This document shows, one piece after another, positions 1 through 9,505 of a stretch of DNA of 64,000 bases (positions are counted from its first letter, which is position 1; every line of letters starts with the position of its first letter). The translations under genes and the position numbers were made by a program. Below the pieces are notes generated by a model. It worked only from the letters and a program-made list of their open reading frames with translations, was not told where the DNA came from and made no database searches. The stretch lies in the NCBI RefSeq assembly GCF_963855985.1, contig NC_087091.1, positions 18,358,154 to 18,422,153 on the forward strand, written 5' to 3'. The stretch is from Ostrinia nubilalis (lineage: Eukaryota; Arthropoda; Insecta; Lepidoptera; Crambidae).

Positions 1-21
1 GATAATTACCTACAGCGAAGC

Positions 22-888
22 GCCCCGCCGCACACAGGTGAAATTTACGTAATTTGTGGCCAAAATTAAAAAAAGCAAAGTTACTCCGATTCTAAATTAG
101 TAACCTAATATAGGAACAAGACATATGGCGCCATCTATAAATGATATTTAAAAAGTTTAACACTTTTTATCCAGATACCCACAACATTTGATTTAAACAG
201 TTTTTCTTGTTGAGTAATTTATTATAATTTTAGCTCTTGTTTAACAACAACGTTTAACTTTTATTTAGTTGATATTTGGTATAAAACATATGGATTCTAT
301 ACTTCCAGGTTAGTTTATTATTTCTGTATTACTAAACAGTCTACATTACTTACTATGTTATAGATATATAGGTTTGAATAGAAGTCTATATTTTAACAGT
401 TTATTTTTTTTAAACAGTGAAAAAGTTCATGATCAAGCGCGATCAACCCGTTTCTTTTACATATTTCGAAAGAACATATCTATGGCTTTCATATGACACC
501 AAAATTAGCTGCGTCAAACTGCGTCACCTAAACAAAATATTGCAAAACTGTCAATTTTTATGAATTTTAAAAATACTCATAATATGTTTTCAGGCACTTC
601 CCAGAATAGCATTCCATTAGTATTCCCTATCCTTAAGATGTAATAAAACTTTTAAAAGAACCAAAAATAACTTCTGCATCGGAATTGTATTTTTTTTAAT
701 TTATCAAATTTTTAACAAATTATTAGTAAGACTAAATACATCAATGAAAACATTTGTTAGTTTTTCTTTTTAAATCACCTTTAAACTATTATTTTAGACA
801 GACTACAGCAATATATAGGCATAAACACACTTAACGGAATTTTGGCCAACTTTTGAGCAAATTTCACCTGTGTGCGCCGGCGGGTATT
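22..888. mobile_element. TIR-flanked DNA element, unclassified, non-autonomous
   Basis: The two ends form an imperfect inverted repeat of about 45 bp. Both carry CCGCCG, then CACACAGGTGAAATTT, then GGCCAAAATT; the left copy is near 22-70 and the right copy near 837-888. The interior is AT-rich with no transposase frame, so it would be a non-autonomous copy. I could not fix a target-site duplication, because the outermost bases differ (the right end has an extra GC), so the superfamily is unassigned. The right end stops about 90 bp before the ATG of a THAP exon and so lies in or at its promoter. Confidence 0.5.
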
Positions 889-979
889 ATATCAGTCGAG
901 TGTCACGCGCGCGCCCGTCAGGTCAGGACGCTGGCGTGCGTTGTAGTACCTAATTCTATAATCGAAGTATTATTTAAAA
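889..979 (+). promoter_or_regulatory. Candidate promoter and 5' leader of THAP exon
   Basis: TATTATA (885-891) is followed by TCAGTC at 892-897, which fits the arthropod initiator consensus TCAKTY. After it comes a GC-rich leader (CACGCGCGCGCCCGTCA) leading to the ATG at 980. The leader before the second THAP exon at 37629 has a similar GAGT-CACGCGC-CGGTCA run. Promoter function is inferred; no transcript is available. Confidence 0.35.
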
Positions 980-1083
980 ATGGATATAAAGAGAAAGAAA
1001 TATTGTGCGGCGTTCGGGTGTTTAAATTCGAAAATAAATCTACCGGATTTATCTTTTTTTTCGCTTCTCAAAGATGCTGAAAG
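980..1083 (+). CDS. THAP-domain protein, first coding exon (partial)
   Basis: The exon begins ATG GAT ATA AAG and encodes MDIKRKKYCAAFGCLNSK and onward, about 34 codons, ending in SFFSLLKDAER. This is the N-terminal half of a THAP domain: the first two zinc ligands are in C-A-A-F-G-C, followed by the usual N, and then the SFF-x-L-x-K-D-x-x-R run that precedes the first intron in many THAP genes. The exon ends AAAG|GTATGT, a good donor, leaving two bases of a split codon (phase 2). THAP domains are zinc-dependent sequence-specific DNA-binding modules found in transcriptional regulators and in P-element-type transposases. The second half (W, C-x2-H) must be in a downstream exon, which I could not find before 3220. 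A same-phase relative is at 37629. Whether this is a host gene or a transposase remnant is open. Confidence 0.72.
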
Positions 1084-1161
1084 GTATGTTGGCCATGTAT
1101 GTAATCAATAATTCTTAGGATAGTATAGGAACCTAACCTACCATGACTACTGCTCAGAATG

Positions 1162-1230
1162 CGTTCGTTCGTTTCAGCCAAATGACGTCCACTGCTGGAC
1201 AAAGGCCTCTCCCAAGGTTTTCCATAATTA
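1162..1230 (-). mobile_element. RTE-type LINE, 3'-terminal fragment
   Basis: Read on the minus strand this is the end of the common lepidopteran RTE reverse transcriptase (W-x-T-L-G-x-x-L then CPAVDVI), followed by the GGCTGAAACGAACGAACG tail. The same tail recurs at 7925, 11771, 22922 and 49396. It is 5' truncated and degenerate. Confidence 0.7.
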
Positions 1231-1892
1231 ATGCGTACTTACCTACATACGTACCTCATTACAAATAAGTAGATTAATTATTTTTTCACTAGACAGCAAC
1301 CCTAACAGCGTAAGAAGAGTTCAGAGGCACGCGATAGAAAGAGACAAAACTTGTAGGTGAATAAAATTGTAGGTACGTAGTGCTGTGCGAGCTGAATTCC
1401 ACTGTATCGCGTCGTAGCAAGACTCGCATTTATTTAAATCGTCTTGCGGAGTAATCCTTCTGTACCTGTACTATTACTTATTCTGTGGTTACGCTCCATT
1501 TTCATTCCAGCGGATGTGCAATTCGGTATCGCGGAAAAGTTCACGCGCAGACAAAGACGAAACAATGGATTTAAGCACTTTCCATTAAAAGTCCGAACAC
1601 CTTATTTTTTTCACTAAAACATAGCATAATAATGTTCGTGAAGCTTTGTGGCGCAGTTGCGTTTCGTTTACATTACAACTTCGTTTGAATTTATTAGCGG
1701 TCAAAGCGACACCGATACGAATTTGTGCAAACAGCTGATTTTTGTTCGTCGTCCAGTAGCGTTGTAGTTGAAAATATTTAGCGCAATCGGGGCGCTTGGC
1801 TGTTCTGCAGGTTGGTCGGTTCTGGTTTCGTAACTGCCAATTTTGGTGTCATTGGGTTGACACTTTATCTTTATTTTATTTTTTCATTATAA
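1231..1892. other. Non-coding stretch, presumed THAP intron 1
   Basis: No convincing exon. A pyrimidine-rich acceptor at about 1511 opens a short frame that stops within 20 codons and lacks THAP second-half residues. Confidence 0.4.
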
Positions 1893-1905
1893 AGGAAAAA
1901 AAAAT

Positions 1906-2808
1906 AAAACCGACTCCAAAAAACCTACAGCAAGGTGCAGGCAAATTTTACATGTTTCATAATCTTGGCACCGACTCCAGAAGTATCAATCATGGTATAC
2001 CTACATAAATATTAATTCGTCCTAATAAATAAGTAGGAAATTAGTAATTATTTTTCTACTTTTTAGTGTAGGTTTTTTGGAGTCGGTTTTTTTTTTTTTT
2101 TTTTATAAAATTTTACTTATTTCTTGCTTTTTAGTTAACTAATTATTACCTTGATGTTACCACTGAAGGTAGGCAGTACATTGACACCATATTCTTCATG
2201 TCTAGTGTAAATAATATTCCATACAAAATACAGGTTACCATATAGGAAACCTAAAAGACCTTAAACCGTCAGCCCACCTTAAAAACATGAAAGAATACAA
2301 CTATTGGTCTATTTGTACTTATAATATTTAAAGAATTATCCTCCAACTCCTAAGCATTAAGGAGTTGTACCTACCATGACCAATTCATCATGATGAGATG
2401 ATGAATATCTGATGTAAACACTTGAATAACTTTAGAAACTATACTTATCTATAAAATTAAAAGAATTATCCTCCAACTCCTAAGCATTAAGGAGTTTTAC
2501 CTTCTATCATCAGCTCATCAATATGAGATGATGATTTCTAGGAGCAAATACTTGAAAAACTTAAGAAAAAGTTTGAAAAACGATATACGTGCCTATAAAA
2601 TTTGAGGGTTGCCCTCGATTTCCCTAGGATCCCATCATCAGATCCTGACTTGGTGACAATGGGACCACCTCAGAAGTGTACCCTATCGAACAAAAAAAGA
2701 ATTTTGAAAATCGGTCCACAATTGACGGAGTAATCGGTGAACATACATAGAAAAAAAAATACATACAGTCGAACATATTATAACCTCCTCCTTTTTTGAA
2801 GTCGGTTA
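1906..2808. repeat. AACCGACTTC-type repeat with internal inverted and tandem repeats
   Basis: The block starts with AAACCGACTCCAAAAAACC (1908) and ends with TTTTTTGAAGTCGGTT (2793-2808), inverted versions of each other. An inner inverted copy, TGTAGGTTTTTTGGAGTCGG, sits at 2067-2086. Inside are two tandem 130-bp units (2331 and 2461), each starting AAGAATTATCCTCCAACTCC. A related right end occurs at 8478-8519. This is a dispersed repeat with foldback-like ends; the superfamily is not assigned. Confidence 0.55.
2331..2590 (+). repeat. Two tandem 130-bp units
   Basis: AAGAATTATCCTCCAACTCC begins at 2331 and again at 2461. Each unit continues with TAAGCATTAAGGAGTT, then CTCATCA/GAGATGATGA, then CTTGAATAACTT or CTTGAAAAACTT. 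The units differ by scattered substitutions. Confidence 0.75.
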
Positions 2809-2979
2809 ACAAACAGCATGAGTTGATACATGTGAACTTAAATAAAAACAGTAATACGAATAACTATCCCGCTCTTGGTGTAGCTATTATACATCTACAC
2901 CAGATAGTTACTACTATGATTTTCTTCTGACCGCAGCGAGTCTTTAGTATAGAAATTGTGAAAGAAAGAAATAAATGCT

Positions 2980-3006
2980 TTTTATTATTATTATTATTAT
3001 TATTAT
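2980..3006 (+). repeat. (TTA)n microsatellite
   Basis: An uninterrupted run of about eight TTA units. Confidence 0.9.
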
Positions 3007-3222
3007 AGGGCTATCAATATCTGACTGATGAACATAAGGCGAGCTCTTGAATTCATCACTAAGAGCATGAGCGTAGTTTTACAAGAAGAAAGAAAATATT
3101 GTTATTAATCTGAAAATTACCTATGTATGTTTTATGCTTAATTTGGTTGGTAGTTTTGCTTTACACTGAACTAGACAGCGTTATCTAAAAATAAAAATAA
3201 AATGTTTTATTTAAAGTTTCAG

Positions 3223-3398
3223 CCAAACCATTGGACAATAAGCAAGAAGTAGCTGCGACTCAAAGCACTGCTAAGATTTTTCTGTCTTCGCCGACTCCGG
3301 ACGTAGAGCCGACGCTCCCGGTGGAGATCGGCCTCTGCAACAACTACGCCAAGTGTCGCATCTTCCCAGGTTACAGCACTCCCTACGTAAAAACATGA
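3223..3398 (+). CDS. Candidate terminal coding exon, unknown protein
   Basis: A splice acceptor TTTAAAGTTTCAG is followed by an open frame of 57 codons (two bases of a split codon, then KPLDNKQEVAATQSTAK and onward) that ends in IGLCNNYAKCRIFPG, then YSTPYVKT and TGA. An AATAAA signal follows at 3489-3494. Composition is clearly coding-like: GC-rich third positions (GAC GTA GAG CCG ACG CTC) in an AT-rich surround. I do not recognise the protein; two cysteines in CNNYAKC are the only motif. It could be the last exon of the THAP gene starting at 980, but the phases do not join directly (phase 2 out, two bases in), so at least one middle exon of length 2 mod 3 would be needed. An alternative end is the donor-like CAG|GTTACAG at about 3369. 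Confidence 0.5.
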
Positions 3399-3488
3399 AC
3401 CTCCAAATACTTGATTTCAAATTAAACAATGTTATTACGTTGCAGTTTTAATAGCACTCAATCATTATTATCTTTATATCGTAATCTT

Positions 3489-3494
3489 AATAAA
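3489..3494 (+). terminator. AATAAA polyadenylation signal
   Basis: AATAAA lies about 90 bp after the stop at 3396-3398, consistent with 3223-3398 being a terminal exon. Confidence 0.35.
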
Positions 3495-3824
3495 CGTGCT
3501 TAATATGTTGCAAGGTTTGCCAAATTTTTATAAAGTAGAAAAATATGACTATAGGACTATTAAGAATTATCGTAATTATTTTGATCGTAGTATTTTATTT
3601 ATTTAAAAAAAACCCTTTAAAATGTAATGTGCGAGCGCCTCCATCTTACTTCACCTTATATGTAATGAGAGATCCATGATACGGTAATACATAGTATTAC
3701 TATCTATAGGTACTATTACTGTGTCCATGGTCCAGTACAAACATTGTGTGTGTAAATTCTAAAATCTTTACCAGGTAATACTAATTTATACAGTGTGTCC
3801 GGGCATGTCGTGATCAAACTTTAA

Positions 3825-3954
3825 ACCCAGGCGCTGACCTGACCACTGACTTTTAGTCGGATCGGTGTAATGTGCGCACTTTCATAAATGCCCATACTGA
3901 TTAACTGCCCGACTAAACTATCGGCGGAAAAAAATCGGTGGTCTGCGCCTAGGC
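3825..3954. mobile_element. MITE (GCGCAGACC family), 130 bp, TSD TAA
   Basis: The left end is ACCCAGGCGCTGACC and the right end GGTCTGCGCCTAGGC, an imperfect terminal inverted repeat. TAA flanks both sides (3822-3824, 3955-3957). A better preserved relative is at 7222-7396. A 3-bp T-N-A duplication suggests a PIF/Harbinger-type origin. Confidence 0.7.
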
Positions 3955-4115
3955 TAAGGGCGTGCGTGATGTATGGACAATTTTATCGATGAAAATCTTC
4001 AAATCTGGGGCTTCACAAAATTACAAGGATTTAAGTTTTTAATTTTTAGTATTCTCCTCTTTCTTCAAAAAAACAATTAATAGTGGGCACCTTTACACTA
4101 AGAAAATATTTTATA

Positions 4116-4297
4116 CTAGCTTTTGCCCGCGGCTTCACCCGCGTGAAATAGGTATAGTTTGTCACAGATCGTCATAAATTATAGCATAATATATTATGTT
4201 ATTCTGGGTTTTAAAATAATAATACTGTAAAGTTTCATCAAAATTTTGACATCCAGACATCCATACAAACTTTTGCATTTATTATATTACAGTGGGA
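4116..4297 (-). mobile_element. Lep1-like non-autonomous Helitron
   Basis: The plus strand reads CTAGCTTTTGCCCGCGGCTTC and ends near ATTACAGTGGGA. On the minus strand this gives 5'-TC ... GCAAAAGCTAG-3', inserted between A and T as expected for Helitrons. Sequence in common with other copies: TTTGTCACAGATCGTCATAA and GTAAAGTTTCATCAAAAT. Confidence 0.75.
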
Positions 4298-5186
4298 TCA
4301 TACGATAGCTAATAAAAATATCTATTGGTAGAAGTAGAAAACAGACACAAGTCTCATACATTTTAAGAGGGTAAGAATTGATTTAAATAGAAAAAAACCC
4401 TTTTCACTTCTTATTCAGTTATTTTAGAATACAAGATAAACCAGGTTGTTAAAGTATGTTTTATTTGCATTGTATTATTAGTATTTGAGCTATTATACAA
4501 AATAAAAAGCGAAGTGAAAGCAAATAGATAAGTTTTGACTAGTCTCTAATAAAGGAGTAACTCGTGACCGGGTTCTTAGGATCAAAGATCACAGAGCGAA
4601 TGAATATTATTGAATCAATTCTTTTCGAAAGTACACAGCCCCAGTTCATTAAAATTCTGTGACAAAGCACAGACACTGATTCCCGCATTTATTTGAAGGA
4701 AAAAGAAGTAAGCCTTTTACGGGAATTAACAAAAGAACTTTGTAATTAACTTTCATTTGCATAAGATTCGAGTTGACTAATTGCCATGAATTAAAAAGGT
4801 GTGGTTTGGGGAGTTTTATACATTTTAGTGTATTAGTATTAAACTTAATAATATTATACTCAGAAAGTTAAGTTAGTTATTCATTCTCAGCAATTTAAAA
4901 ACATAAACCTACATAAAAGCTCTTTTTTTTTTTTTTTTTTTTTTTAATTAAAATAAAAGACAAGATACATATTGAATAGTGTTGATATTTCGGGGAAAAC
5001 CATTGAAACACGGAAATATTAACAAACGTAGGTATTATATTCGAGACTTCACACGCTTACAGTAAGAAAGATGGCGAGAGAGAGAAAAAAGTGCTGCCAA
5101 CATGAAACATTTAAACTAAACAGTAAAGCCAAACTAAATAAACTAATTGGTTGCGTTCTCATTTACCAACAAATACAGTGGTGTAG
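4298..5186. other. Non-coding stretch with poly(T)
   Basis: AT-rich sequence with a run of 24 T at 4922-4945. No supported exon. Confidence 0.4.
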
Positions 5187-5373
5187 ATTGACTGCTTGTC
5201 TGCTTTTAAGATCTTTGTAATATTTGTGATCACTTCGCAACACGGTTTAACCGATCTCTTTCGATTTCCCTTCGAAAACCAAGGAACCTTAGGTACAACT
5301 ACAGACAGTAAGATTAACAGCACCGATTTGACAGCAGATCGCAGAACGCAACACAATGCTTCGCTTAACTCAG
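5187..5373 (+). CDS. Possible internal exon, unknown
   Basis: A frame of 62 codons is open from a weak acceptor (GTGTAG|ATTGACTGC) to a donor-like TCAG|GTACAG. The translation begins IDCLSAFKIFVIFVITSQ, a hydrophobic stretch like a signal or membrane segment, then contains LFRFPFENQGTLG. There is no ATG in the frame. RFPFEN also occurs at the C-terminus of the minus-strand gene at 5708 with different codons. The opposite strand is also open here without an ATG, so coding status is doubtful. Confidence 0.2.
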
Positions 5374-5516
5374 GTACAGACGCACGCGTTTGGTCGAATT
5401 TAAATATTTATATAACAAATCACAGTTTGCTATTTCTAACCCTTTCCTTATTATTACATTAATAGAGTTTTTTTTTGTTGTAATGCAATGTTTGTATAAA
5501 GACTGTCAAGTAGCGA

Positions 5517-5552
5517 TCAAAGTTCGGCAACTCATAACGCCGTTCATAATTC
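5517..5552 (+). repeat. 36-bp direct repeat, copy 1
   Basis: CAAAGTTCGGCAACTCATAA then CGCCGTTCATAATT. A near-identical copy in the same orientation is at 6956-6991, on the other side of the secreted-protein gene. Confidence 0.8.
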
Positions 5553-5643
5553 CGTTTGTCTGCCTGCTTATGCTGTAGAACAGCCCACCAACTAAGAACA
5601 GTTTGTATTTTAATATTAAATAAATGTATAGGCTGAAATCTAT

Positions 5644-5649
5644 TTTATT
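5644..5649 (-). terminator. AATAAA polyadenylation signal for the gene at 5708-6370
   Basis: TTTATT on the plus strand reads AATAAA on the minus strand, about 60 bp beyond the stop codon. Confidence 0.4.
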
Positions 5650-5707
5650 GTAAAATAATAAGCGCGACGACTAACGATATTACAAATAAATACGTTGCTA
5701 ATACCTA

Positions 5708-6370
5708 TTATGGTACGTTCTCAAATGGAAAACGACATTTAGACTGATCATTGCACATCATTATGTGATGAGGCAGCTTCTGAACCTCTGGTGTCTGGTG
5801 ATTATAGAACCAAACTTTTGTACTGCTTGTTTGTTTTGAATACCAATGATCTCTATTTTCTACATCAGCATCAAATTTCAATGTCACAGCTAAAAAAAAT
5901 ACATCGGCAATATTATTATTATTTTCTACTATCAACATTATAAAGTATGCTCCCTTACCATTTTCTTCATACATTTTTATAGAAATATGTTTACCTTTGT
6001 CATCATAATATGCTGAAGGATCAAACATATTATCATCGAAATTACTTAAATTTTCCAACGAATCTAGTATATTTAACCTTTCCTTATTTGTTTCTTTCAT
6101 TTCAATTTGTTCAGGGTTTGGTTGCAGTTCCGTGGTTTCTTTCTGAGTGCGTGTGTCCTCATTATTCATTTTAGTTTCACCAAAATCCAGTAATTCATCA
6201 CTATCACAATTCTCATACAGGATATCGCAAAGGTAGGGTGGTGATCTTTGCCTTCGTATTTTGTAGATTACTGGCACTGCTTGTGTGGTTTGTTTTCTTC
6301 TGTAAGGCTTCGTTAAAATAACGCTACAAAATAATAAAATCAAATACATTGAGGATTTCACAATTGACAT
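5708..6370 (-). CDS. Small secreted protein, function unknown
   Basis: A 220-codon frame, chosen to start at ATG 6370. The frame is open further upstream, but only through a GTG at 6394 and across an acceptor-like TTTTCAG, so I take the ATG that begins MSIVKSSMYLILLFCSVILT, a convincing signal peptide. The mature part starts KPYRRK and is basic (KIRRQR). It then has a pair of cysteines (CDILYENC), a long acidic and polar linker with E, N and T (residues about 60-115), and a C-terminal region of about 100 residues with beta-rich runs (KHISIKMYEENGKGAYFIML, ADVFFLAVTLKF) ending CNDQSKCRFPFENVP. Four cysteines could make disulphides. I recognise no family. The stop is TAA at 5708-5710 with AATAAA about 60 bp on. 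An intronless frame of this length in AT-rich DNA, with a signal peptide, argues for a real gene or a recent retrocopy. Confidence 0.65.
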   Translation of the reverse strand: MSIVKSSMYLILLFCSVILTKPYRRKQTTQAVPVIYKIRRQRSPPYLCDILYENCDSDELLDFGETKMNNEDTRTQKETTELQPNPEQIEMKETNKERLNILDSLENLSNFDDNMFDPSAYYDDKGKHISIKMYEENGKGAYFIMLIVENNNNIADVFFLAVTLKFDADVENRDHWYSKQTSSTKVWFYNHQTPEVQKLPHHIMMCNDQSKCRFPFENVP

Positions 6371-6955
6371 TACTTGACGTGGCCTTTTTATCACACAAAA
6401 TTTAGAGACATCTGAAAATTGAAAATGGTTGTAATTTGATTTTACAAACTTCTCTATCTCTATAATATATAAAAATACATTGAAGTAACTAATACAGATA
6501 GTAATTTGCTATAATTTTTGCTTAACGTTTTTTATGTTAAAATACGAGTTATAACGAGTTTAAGTATTGCGAGTGGTCACCTGAGGTTTGGTTTTCAAAT
6601 AATCTTAGTTAAACAATCAATATTACATTGTTTGATTCACGCCTTGGAATTCATTTTATCGAATAGTAGATGAACGGAAAATCGAATTATGGTAAAGAAA
6701 TGGGAAGCTGTTCTTTATTCTCCAGTGATCGACTAAAACATATTAAGTAGATAAATATTAGATAAATAATGCAAAATCGTAATTACTGCGATATAACAAC
6801 AACTGTATCTACAGACAGATCGATTTCTTTTCACCAGACAAAATCATCTAAGATTTCACCAGATAAAATTATCTTTTACGTAAATGTTAGTGTTTTCAAA
6901 CTGTGTGAACTACCCCCCGGCAGAACAGCAAGCGCCGTAGTTCGCGAGTGGGGGC
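6371..6955. other. Upstream region of the secreted-protein gene
   Basis: On the minus strand, ACAACCATTTTCAATTTTCAG ends at 6387-6388 region just before the coding start and may be an acceptor closing a 5' UTR intron. No upstream coding exon was recognised. A G/C-rich patch (CCCCCGGCAGAACAGCAAGC) lies at about 6914. Confidence 0.3.
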
Positions 6956-6991
6956 CAAAGTTCGGCAACTCATGACGCCGTTCATAATTGC
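6956..6991 (+). repeat. 36-bp direct repeat, copy 2
   Basis: CAAAGTTCGGCAACTCATGA then CGCCGTTCATAATT, differing from copy 1 at 5517 by a single base over the shared core. Confidence 0.8.
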
Positions 6992-7221
6992 CTATCAGAT
7001 ACTGCAAGTTGGCTGCAACTTTTAATCGACTTCACACAAGGAACAGCCTCATTGAAATTAGGGCTTTGTTGAAATAGTTACAGCGAGGAATCCGCTTTTG
7101 ATAAAATGCTGCATTTTGTTTAACAGTTTCTGCGCGTATACAGTTGCTAGTCGCACCTAAATACTTTTATTTAACTTGGGGAATATATCCCTCCATTTTT
7201 ATTTACTCGCCATTACTATTA

Positions 7222-7396
7222 GCCTAGGCGCAGACCATCGATTTTTCGTCAGCCGATAGTTTAGTCGGGCAGTAGATCAGTATAGGCATGTATGGAAGTG
7301 CGCACATTACACCGATTCGATTTGGCGGATTCTTCATACAATTTAAAATCGGGCACAACTATCGGCCAACTAAAAATCGGTGGTCTGCGCCTAGTC
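7222..7396. mobile_element. MITE (GCGCAGACC family), 175 bp, TSD TTA
   Basis: The ends are GCCTAGGCGCAGACC and GGTCTGCGCCTAGTC, inverted repeats, followed inward by ATCGATTTTT and its complement AAAAATCGGT. TTA flanks both sides (7219-7221, 7397-7399). It belongs to the same family as 3825-3954. Confidence 0.85.
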
Positions 7397-7399
7397 TTA

Positions 7400-7924
7400 A
7401 ACCCACTAATAGTATATTGTGCACTGGTATCATGTTCTTCTAATGATTACAATTGCTATTTTTTTTAACACGGATACGTTTTTAAACCTCTCGGCACTCT
7501 CATCAAATAATAATTACATTTTGAAAAGAAAATTATAAATCGCACCCGTTCAAATTACTCTCACCATAAGTACCTCGCATTCCGCTTATCTTTATTTCAG
7601 GAAACAGGAATAATATGGCACAAAGAGACACAATTATCCCCAAATTGTCTTCGGAAGCGTGGGATTACTTCGCCAGAGATGCGCGATACCGCGCCTTATC
7701 GCGGCTGAAAAAAGGGACGGAATTATGACGTAATTGTTTTGTGCAGGTCATTTTAGATAATTTTAATATTAGGTTGGCGAAATGTGCAGCTTTATTTCTG
7801 TATTTTTTTTCTGTAAAATCATGTAAATCTCTTATCTAAACAATTATTTCATCTACTGATTGGCATGGGCTGATTCAATATTTTTTGCAATTACAATTTC
7901 AATTTTTTGTGTCAAATTGTGTGT
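7400..7924. other. Non-coding stretch with one acceptor-led open frame
   Basis: TTTATTTCAG at about 7600 precedes a 42-codon frame (NRNNMAQRDTIIPKLSSEAW onward) ending TGA at about 7727. No donor, polyadenylation signal or family match was seen, so it is not called as an exon. Confidence 0.25.
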
Positions 7925-7979
7925 TGGCGGAGGCTTTTGTCCAGCAGCGGACGTCTTTCGGCTGAAACGAACGAACGAA
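7925..7979 (+). mobile_element. RTE-type LINE, 3'-terminal fragment
   Basis: GGCGGAGGCTTTTGTCCAGC, then GGACGTC and GGCTGAAACGAACGAACGAA. This is the sense-strand form of the tail seen inverted at 1162. Confidence 0.75.
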
Positions 7980-8477
7980 GTGTCACATTACAATTTTAAA
8001 CTGAAAGAACTAAAAACATTCGTCATTCGCTGGTTCAATAAAGGAAACCATAAAGCCAATCGGATAAGCCAAGGAACAGAGACAAACATTACGGCGTGTA
8101 GAGCGCGGTAATGTCAAAGCAATACTTACGGGCGCTGGTCACGCACGCCTGTCTGCGCTCGCTCGCCTGCCGCGTTCACTACTCACTACTACTAGGATGT
8201 ACTTATTACAGGATTAAATGCACATCTGCTTACTTAGAATAGATTTGGGACCAAAGAAAGATTCTATATTGAAAAAGACGCTTTTAAAGTTGTTAAAAAT
8301 AATGACTCTGAGATGAACAATGAGGATTTAAAAGTACAATGACAGCTCGTCAAACTTCCTACTTTAATACTCGTATCTTATGTTTTTGGGAAAGATGCTA
8401 AAAATAGATTTATATTCTGATAGACTGGAATAATCTGCCGCGTAAAAGTAATAAAGTGAATAAAAAGCTTTCTTATC

Positions 8478-8519
8478 ATGAACCGAACTGAGAACCTCTT
8501 CCTTTTTAAAGTCGGTTAA
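8478..8519 (+). repeat. AACCGACTTC-type repeat, right-end fragment
   Basis: ATGAACCGAACTGAGAACCTC, then TTTTTAAAGTCGGTTAAA. It matches the right end of the 1906-2808 repeat. Confidence 0.6.
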
Positions 8520-9432
8520 AATACTAAAATAATGTAATTTTCTAACACAGTTGCAAGAGAAATGCAGGCGCATCCAAACGCAGCACCGACATGACACGTG
8601 CGCCGCTCGCGGGAACTTACTTGCAATGTGTCTTACACGGAATGAAATTTTATTCTCATTGTTAGCTCCAACTTACTGCTCGGGATCTGCGTGCCGCAAT
8701 GCACTTCGGATTCGTACAAATTGAGTTTAATTATTAAAGTTCTGTTGGTTTGGGTCGGAAACTTCTTCAGGTAATTTGCGTTTCTGGATATACTTGATTT
8801 ATATCTTGAGCGGGTAGTTTTGATAGAGATAACGTGCTAACAAATTTAATTGAATAAATATTTAGTTTTTATAATTTTTATTTTAATGACAACACACACT
8901 AGTGAAGTATCTGATTATAAACAACCGTTACTCAGCTGTGTGTCAATATATTTGTAAATCAAGAATACCTACTCACACAACCCTAAGATATTTTCCCGAT
9001 TATTGCTCACACAATATGAGCATGGTACGTTGCACAGATCACAAGGCGCTCTACAACTGAAAACCACATAATAATCAAAATACTCTTATAAGATAGGTAA
9101 ACCCTTAGGGCTTATAAACCAGTTGTATTAAAAAAAATCATCCTAGCTTTTTGTAATTGCATCTAGCTAAGTAAATGCAGATTTCTTAAACTCCTCTGAA
9201 AGATATGATAATTAACTAAAAATACATCTCAAGGTAAAAAATATAGACCATATAAATTTTCCAAAGTAAAGTTCAATGTAGTTGTGCTTTACACTGCAAT
9301 CTAGATTCATGCGAATTGCTTGAGTTTAATGATAGTTTTGTTAGCTTAGAGGTTTGTTGAGTTGGCAGTATCTTTGCAGTTATAGAATTTTAGGTAAAAC
9401 CGTTTGATACTTTAGTTCTCCTCGACATCCAA
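8520..9432. other. Non-coding stretch
   Basis: Nothing recognised beyond a short CpG-rich patch at 8583-8615. Confidence 0.4.
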
Positions 9433-9472
9433 TCCTACTAATCCCAACTAATATTATAAATGCGAAAGTAAC

Positions 9473-9505
<33 letters not shown>

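Noticed and set aside
5159..5356. 65-codon minus-strand frame with a hydrophobic start
   Set aside because: Its first codon is TTG, there is no ATG, and it overlaps a plus-strand frame of equal quality.
7608..7727. 42-codon frame after a good acceptor
   Set aside because: No donor, polyadenylation signal or family match; two alternative frames are open over much of it.
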